Assembly (NCBI GenBank): GCA_027924585.1
Contig: BSBM01000125.1
Coordinates: 1,493,001-1,557,000, forward strand
DNA from: Larix kaempferi
Lineage: Eukaryota > Streptophyta > Pinopsida > Pinales > Pinaceae
DNA: 64,000 nt
Reading direction: 5' to 3'
The position numbers were made by a program, and so were the translations under genes. Below, in pieces: positions 58,088-64,000 of the stretch (position 1 is its first letter; each line of letters begins with the position of its first letter). The notes below the pieces were generated by a model that worked only from the letters and a program-made list of their open reading frames with translations, searched no databases and was not told the DNA's origin.

Positions 58088-58600
58088 CCTCGGGGCTGAT
58101 TACGTGCGTCAAACAAACCTCGAAAGAGCATCCCAGGACTGATTACGAGCTTACTGCTCAACCTATCGGATCTCCTAGGACTTTTACATGTGACCTCCAC
58201 AAAACCTTAAAAGAGTGTCTTGCGACCTGCAAGATCTATAAAGAGCATCCCATGACTGATTACGAGCTTACTTCTCTACCTATCGGATCTCTAGGGTTGA
58301 TTACATGTGGTCTCCACAAAAATTTAAAAGAGTGTCTTGCGACCTGCAAGATCTCTAAAGAGCATCCCAGGACTTTTATGTGACTAGCACAGCCTATCGG
58401 ATCTCCAAGACTGATTACATGTGAATAGGAAAAACCTTAAAAGAGTGTCTTGCGACCTGCAAGATCTCTAAAGAGCATCCCAGGACTTTAACATGACTAG
58501 CACAACCTATCGGATCTCTAGGATTGATTACATGCCTCCCTCGCAAAACATCGAAAGAGCATCCCAGGACTAATTACGAGCTTTCTTATCAACCTATTGG
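58088..58600. repeat. Tandem repeat in the E6 3' untranslated region (about 115-bp unit)
   Basis: AAAGAGCATCCCA recurs about five times (near 58125, 58240, 58360, 58470, 58555), with the shared words GTGTCTTGCGACCTGCAAGA and CCTATCGGATCTC in between. It lies between the RNase H end and the 3' LTR. Confidence 0.8.
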
Positions 58601-58639
58601 ATCTCCCAAGGAGCTATTATATGCCATTGCACAACCTGT

Positions 58640-58960
58640 CCACGGCCACGGAGTATCATCCTGATACTCATGATCACACTGATCATCTTCGCACAGAGCA
58701 TCATCCTGATGCTCATGATCATACTAATCATCATCATACAGTGCATCATCCTGATGCACATCATCATCACATGATCATACTGATCATCATCATAGCATCG
58801 TCTTGATGCATATCATCATCACATGATCATCCTGATCATCATCATAGCATTGTCCTGATGCATATCATCTGGAGCATCGTCCTGATGCTCATCACACATG
58901 ATCATCCTGATCATCATCATACATAGCATCATCCAGAGCGTCGTCCTGATGCTCATCACA
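58640..58960. repeat. Imperfect short repeat of CATCATCCTGATGCTCATGA type
   Basis: Units of about 30-36 bp built from ATCATCCTGATGC and TGATCATCATCA. The words are self-complementary (TGATCA, CATGATCATG). Frames across it give His/Ile-rich low complexity and are not genes. Confidence 0.8.
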
Positions 58961-59035
58961 CATCACTTATATCCATAGCCATGGGAAGGATCCTCCTACC
59001 ACCATGCTTGGAATGGCCCCTGCAAATGTGTCCCA

Positions 59036-60600
59036 TCACTTCCTCCTCGAAGTATCTTCTATCTGAAGAACACCAAGCCTCTTTCTGAAGTACTCGAACT
59101 TCACTATGGATAGTGGTTTGGTCAACACATCTGCAATCTTCTCATCCATCGCAACATACTGGAGCTTTATTGCTCCTCTATGTACCATATCCCTGATATA
59201 GTGATATTTGATCTTGATATGCTTCGACTTGTCATGGAACACCGGGTTCTATGACAACTTCACACAACTCTAGTTGTCACAACAAATACAAGTAGCATCC
59301 AACTGGAGATCAAACAAATCAGATAGTAGCTTCCTTAGCCATACTGCCTCACAACTAGCCGAACAAGCTATGACATAATCTGCTTTGGCTATACTCAGTG
59401 CTACGCAGGATTGCTTCCTGCTAAACCAAGAGATCACACCTGATCGCGTACTGAAGCAGCACCCCAAAGTGCTCTTCCTATCTACAGCACTGCCTGCCCA
59501 ATCTGAATCAACATAACCCTCCAGGTTAACCTTTTGATTCGCATCATACTTGAGCTCATAATCAATCGTACCCTTCAGGTACCTCAGAATATGTTTTACA
59601 GCAATCAGGTGAACATGTCTAGGATCCGTCAGAAACTAGCTCAAGGTGGTCACCACAAAGCAAATATCTGGTCTTGTGTTCGTCAGGTACATCAAGGACC
59701 CAATCATCTAATGATACATTGTGGCACCAACCGACTTTGATGAAGCATCACTCAATAGCTTCAGGTTCGATTCCATAGGTGTGGATATGGCCTTGCAGTC
59801 CATCATCCCGAACCGCTTCAGGATCTCTACTACATACTTCCCTTGTCCTAGGAAGATTCCATCTGCACTCTGCCACACCTCCATGCCTAGAAAGTAATGC
59901 ATCATACCCAAGTCCTTCATCTCGAACTCAACAACAAGCTTCCTCTTCGTGTCGGCAATCAACCTATCCTCACTTGTCACAAACAGGTCATCCACATACA
60001 GTAGGAGTATCACTGTATTTCCTTCCTCAACCTTGTAGTAAAGGTTGGAATCCGCTTTACTCTTGGTAAAGCCCAAGCTGGTCAGGAAGCCGTCTATCCT
60101 GTTGTACCATGTCCTGGGTGCTTGCTTCAAGCCATACAAGGTTTTTTTTAACTTTCACACATATGACTCCCTGTCATGTGTCTCAAAACTGAGTGGTTGA
60201 TCCACATACACTTGCTCTTCGACTACACCATTCAAGAAGGTTGTCTTGACATCCATCTGGTGTATCTTCCACTTCATCACTGTAGCCAGAGCAAGTACTA
60301 TTCTGATGGAAGTGTATCTGGCTACAAGTGAAAAAGTTTCTTCATAATCTATCCCTTCTTTCTGGGAGAATCCATGAGCCACAAATATTGCCTTGTATTT
60401 CTCTATACTTCCATCTGCAGCATGCTTGATCTTATATATCCATTTGGAAGTCACAACAGACTTCCCTTTTGGTCTCGGGACCACATCCCAGACATCATTC
60501 TTCATGATCGATTGGTACTCCTCGAGCATGGCATCCTTCCATTATTGCATCCCAGATCCTAGGAACTTCAGATTCTTCAATATCTTCAATAGGTAGTTTT
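59036..60600 (-). pseudogene. E6 copia reverse transcriptase and RNase H
   Basis: The frame reads from about 60600: WKDAMLEEYQSIMKNDVWDV, then SKWIYKIKHAADGSIEKYKA, then MDVKTTFLNGVVEEQVYVDQ, then LYGLKQAPRTWYN, then LLLYVDDLFVT with the copia YVDD active site (near 59985), then VDSDWAGSAVDRKST and SGVISWFSRKQS of RNase H, and VADVLTKPL-like ADVLTKPLSIVKFEY at the end. A TGA replaces a Cys codon at 60155 and two TAG codons fall at 59242-59270. Few other breaks exist, so this part decayed less than the rest of the element, which has lost integrase upstream. Confidence 0.92.
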
Positions 60601-60659
60601 CTGGATTTGTTGAGTCTTCGTCGCTTGTTCTTCGAAACAAGTCTCTCTTGTAGGTGATG

Positions 60660-63230
60660 GTACATAGTCTTTCCTACAAGACAAGTTCAATTGCATGATT
60701 AGAAACATCTTATAGATTTCAGAACACATTCTTACACATAAAGACATATGTCATATAGTCATGCAATTATCTTAGCCAATGCTTCAATACAACATTCATC
60801 CATATCTCGTATTCATACAGTAACTTTCTAGATGCCTTCCATATCTACCAGAACATTGTTAAGAGTGTGCACTGCTCCAACATGTCAACAAAGAGGTTTC
60901 ATTCTAGATAAGTAGCAATGAAATGTTGTACACTACCATAGGCCACTTACCCATTACTTGTATATAGTAGTATCTTGTTCATTAATGCAACTTTTCTAAA
61001 ATGCATATTATACATCCTAAATCTATGAGCATAAGTATATACATGAATGAACAACGTCATTTAAGTAATCATATACAAGAAATGACAATTCAAATACTTA
61101 TCTTTGTTTGGTTGTTGGGTGGACTCCCTCTCAATCTTTGCTTCCTTGCAGGAACTACTGAAGTGTGCTCCCTCTTGATCTTTGCTTCCTGGATTATTTG
61201 TCTTTGAACTTATATCTATCCTGGACCACTATGCATGCTTAAGTCTGCACTAGTTTCATCAGTGTGTCACCCTCAAGATCTCATACATAATCATCTCAAT
61301 ACTATCAAAACATTATGATTCTAAATAATCTTAAACATGTATGGTCATGATTATTTCATATACAGGTAATTTATCACAAGCGTTAGTATTCAAGGTTTCA
61401 GGGAGTACTTCTTTTACTCAAGCATAATCTTATTTGACCATAGGACTCTTCTGGTTTGTCATATCATCAATCAAAGTAAGAAGCATAATATGCATAAACC
61501 CATGATTATTCAAACCTATAGCTTCATGAATAATCATCACCAATCATACAAAAGTATATTTATATGATACCCTAACACAGGGTAGGATTCTAACTTGATA
61601 TAAGAAAAGCATACTTGGATTATCATGTTTGCGAGTTATGCCTAACATACCCAAACAATGTCTTCTTTGTTCTCTTCAATGCTTTAGAGACCTTGTGCTA
61701 GTAAACTGCATATTGTAGAACCAAATTATACATACCTCATAAGTAGAGCTTCTATGTGATCAATGGATGAGTCTTTGTCTTCATGTCACCATAGTCATAT
61801 GTTCTCGATCTAGAACTTGATTTGTCTTTCTTGATGTACCTTTCATGTTAGCGGACAACATCATCCTCATACAACACCATAGTGCATTAGTACAATCATA
61901 AGTGTCATAACCCTAACCAATGAATGTGTTCTATCATTCACATGCATTCATACTTTTACTAAGGTGACAAGACAAGTCTAAAACTAATCAATATTGTACT
62001 AACCTCAATAATATGAAGACAAACTTAATCATGAACAGATTTCAAAACATACCTGTATCTCCTCAAGTCATACCTGTCGAGATTGCTTGTAGTCTTCTTT
62101 TGTAAGGCCTTATCCTCATCTCCCTCTGGAACTGAAACTTCTTGACTTATGTAGGTGTTTAAATCATTCTTTTCTAGGATTAACCCAATCCACTTTGAAT
62201 TGTTGAATATGGATCTGGAGCTGGCTAGGGTTTGGCAGAGAAACCCTAAAAATACAAACTTGGAATTTCAAAATTCTGTCTGGATAGGGAGATTCATTTG
62301 ACTGAGGCGAGCAAGATGGTGTGCTTATATTTTGAAAACTCTAAAAATTGGCTCCTCGAAATTGACCTGCGAGTTTCAGATCTGCAGCTTCTGTCAAATT
62401 CTGGTTTTCTCGTCAAAATCCTGAACTAGGGTTTGATAGAGCCCTAGGTTCTACCCAACCAAAAAATTTGATCTTGGTCTCTAAATTTCGATTTTGATAA
62501 GGAGCATCCAGACATGGTCTCATATTCTAAAAATTCCAACTTTTGTAGAAACCCTAATTTCCCGCAGTAGTGACAAACCAAAAATGAAAGTGCTCAGAAT
62601 CCAATTTTGTTTGGGCAGAAATATATGCCATATTGTTTCTAGTGTAACTCTGAAATTTTGGATCCTTAGCGTCTGAAACTTCATCTTGTGGTAGAATGAC
62701 CTGTCATATTTCCAACCCCACAGATATGAGCTTTAATGGATTCTCTGAGAGAGAGATATGCCAAGTGTTGCAACGTGACCTGTTTATGGGATGAAACAGT
62801 ATAGAGAACTTGTACAGAGTGCCACGTGTCACTGTTTCAATTTCAACCTCTGAAACTTAGACTTGTGAAACTATTGTCCGTTCCCTAATTATCAATTTTC
62901 ACAGAATTCCATTTGGAGTTTCCTATCCCGAGATATGACCTTTGTGCCTAGGTCACCTGTTTAGGGCTGCATTCTGGAAGAGGCAAAAACCCTAACTTGT
63001 ACGGATCATATCTCACAAAGTACAAATAATATGAGGCTGAGCTTCGGAAAAAAGGTACATGAACATTTAATATTCATCCTGTAAGAGTTTCAGATCCTTA
63101 AACTTCTCCAAAACTTATTTATAGCGATAGTGACACAATGACTAGTTTTTACTATATCAAGCCCTAGCTTCCAATTTGTCGCAAGTGCAACAAGTGTTGT
63201 AAATGCCATATAATGCCTTCCTTTAGGCTA
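60660..63230. other. E6 internal region without recognisable gag, protease or integrase
   Basis: 2.6 kb between priming site and RT holds no coding frame of copia type on either strand. Either the coding part was replaced or the region is non-coding in this family. A possible splice acceptor-like CTTGTCTTGTAG lies on the minus strand near 60680, just before the RT frame. Confidence 0.5.
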
Positions 63231-63242
63231 GCTCTGATACCA
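63231..63242 (-). other. E6 primer-binding site (initiator-Met type)
   Basis: TGGTATCAGAGC on the minus strand, directly adjacent to the LTR end at 63243. Confidence 0.92.
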
Positions 63243-63883
63243 TGTTGTTTTTTCATCATCTAATTCAATATTATCTAGGATCTTAACTGAGAGAACAACA
63301 TGTACAACATATCAAACACAAGAGACAAGAGACACAAAGCATTTCACCGAGGAAAACCAAGAAGGTGAAAAACCCCGCAACTTCCTCAGAGATAGAATAA
63401 GAACCAATACAAAGATCACAAAGATGAATCCCCAAAATATATATGTCTACATCAGCTACTCCTCCTCCACTTGTGCGCACTCCTCCTCTCTCTCACTAAT
63501 GAGAAGTGAGTGAGTGAATGAATGAATAGAATGAGAGAGTCACACTCTCTATTTATACTTTACTTTGACTTGCCTTTTACTCTAATTGGGCCAACCTCCC
63601 TTAGGAGAGACTAATAACCCATTACCACTTTTCACTGGGCCGACCCCACTAGGGTGGTCTAATAACCCTTTAACCCATATTGGGACGACCCCTCTAAGGT
63701 GGTCTAATAACCCATCAAATATAAGTTACGACACTTACAATATAACTTGCAACACTTGCAAATACAAATGACGACACTTCTAACCGGAGGAATAATACAT
63801 CTCTGTTGAGGATACAATAAAGTACAAATGTAATACATACAATATACAAGTGAATATCTTCCGAAGTTACAAATACATCAATA
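63243..63883 (-). repeat. E6 5' LTR, 641 bp
   Basis: Starts TGTTGTTTTTTCATC and ends ACATCAATA; the last base pattern is a mutated CAACA. Direct repeat of 57189-57843. Confidence 0.9.
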
Positions 63884-64000
63884 ATTGTTGTTAGGGGTGT
63901 ATTTCTAGACTTGGCCTCTTTTTGTGCTCGTGTTAGCTCCATGCTAACATGTGTCACCTCTTACTCTTGGACGAAGTCCTTGACTAGTGCATGGTTATTA

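Larger units (their letters stand above)
57189..63883 (-). mobile_element. E6: copia element, 6695 bp, with target duplications
   Basis: Two LTRs (57189-57843 and 63243-63883) bound the element, and ATTGT flanks it on both sides (57184-57188 and 63884-63888). A perfect initiator-Met priming site lies against the right LTR and a purine tract (AAGAGGGAG) against the left, so it runs on the minus strand. Inside, only copia RT-RNase H is recognisable (60600-59036). Gag, protease and integrase are missing. It should be treated as non-autonomous. LTRs are similar but not identical, so it is not recent. Confidence 0.92.

Noticed and set aside
58021-58383. 120-codon plus-strand frame with repeated peptide
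   Set aside because: It runs antisense through a tandem DNA repeat inside a retroelement.
58597-58806. 69-codon His-rich frame
   Set aside because: It is translation of a short tandem repeat in the E6 3' region.
58088-58960. CRISPR-like array
   Set aside because: Units are contiguous tandem repeats without unique spacers, in eukaryotic retroelement DNA.
63231-63242. tRNA gene at the TGGTATCAGAGC sites
   Set aside because: These are 12-13-base primer-binding sites next to LTRs; no cloverleaf is present.

Overview
This window looks like nuclear DNA from a seed plant with a large, transposon-filled genome. A conifer or other gymnosperm is my best guess, but the species cannot be fixed from this sequence. 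I recognise no host gene with confidence, and no rRNA, tRNA gene or CRISPR array. Nearly all recognisable coding sequence belongs to decayed LTR retrotransposons with stops, frameshifts and truncations. Around them lie AT-rich stretches, small fold-back elements, a MITE and simple-sequence blocks.

Layout. 1-10552 is the right-hand part of a minus-strand Ty3/gypsy element (E1, Tat-like by its extra RNase H). Going down the minus strand it has a 4.84-kb LTR (10552-5711) holding a broken reading frame of about 1,060 codons, a primer-binding site, gag, protease, an extra RNase H in front of reverse transcriptase, RT, the usual RNase H, and integrase running off the left edge. 11022-11190 is a small fold-back. 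13412-17726 is a second truncated gypsy element (E3) with a 2.0-kb LTR. 18016-19023 joins a MITE fragment to a copia-type LTR stub (E4). 19.9-24.2 kb is AT-rich with several hairpin arrays. 24.6-29.9 kb is a plus-strand gypsy element (E2) whose gag is interrupted by an inverted copy of its own LTR type. 30164-33502 is the 3' part of another LTR element, with a long decayed ORF followed by PPT and LTR.

35.4-37.6 kb is a 2.1-kb purine-rich block (GA repeats and G-runs with G-quadruplex potential), followed by a cluster of short palindromes. 38-41 kb is slightly more GC-rich and unassigned. 44639-49013 is a 4.4-kb LTR-bounded insertion, probably a solo LTR, sitting in a degenerate tandem repeat. 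49833-53577 is a non-autonomous copia-like element (E5). 56511-56808 is a 298-bp hAT-type MITE with a perfect 8-bp target duplication. 57189-63883 is a structurally complete copia element (E6) with 5-bp target duplications that keeps only RT-RNase H.

The elements act as nested, mostly dead insertions. The most unusual items are the ORF-bearing LTR of E1 with its 125-bp inverted ends, the RNase H placed ahead of RT in E1, the self-type inverted LTR in E2, and the covarying hairpin array near 20.6 kb.
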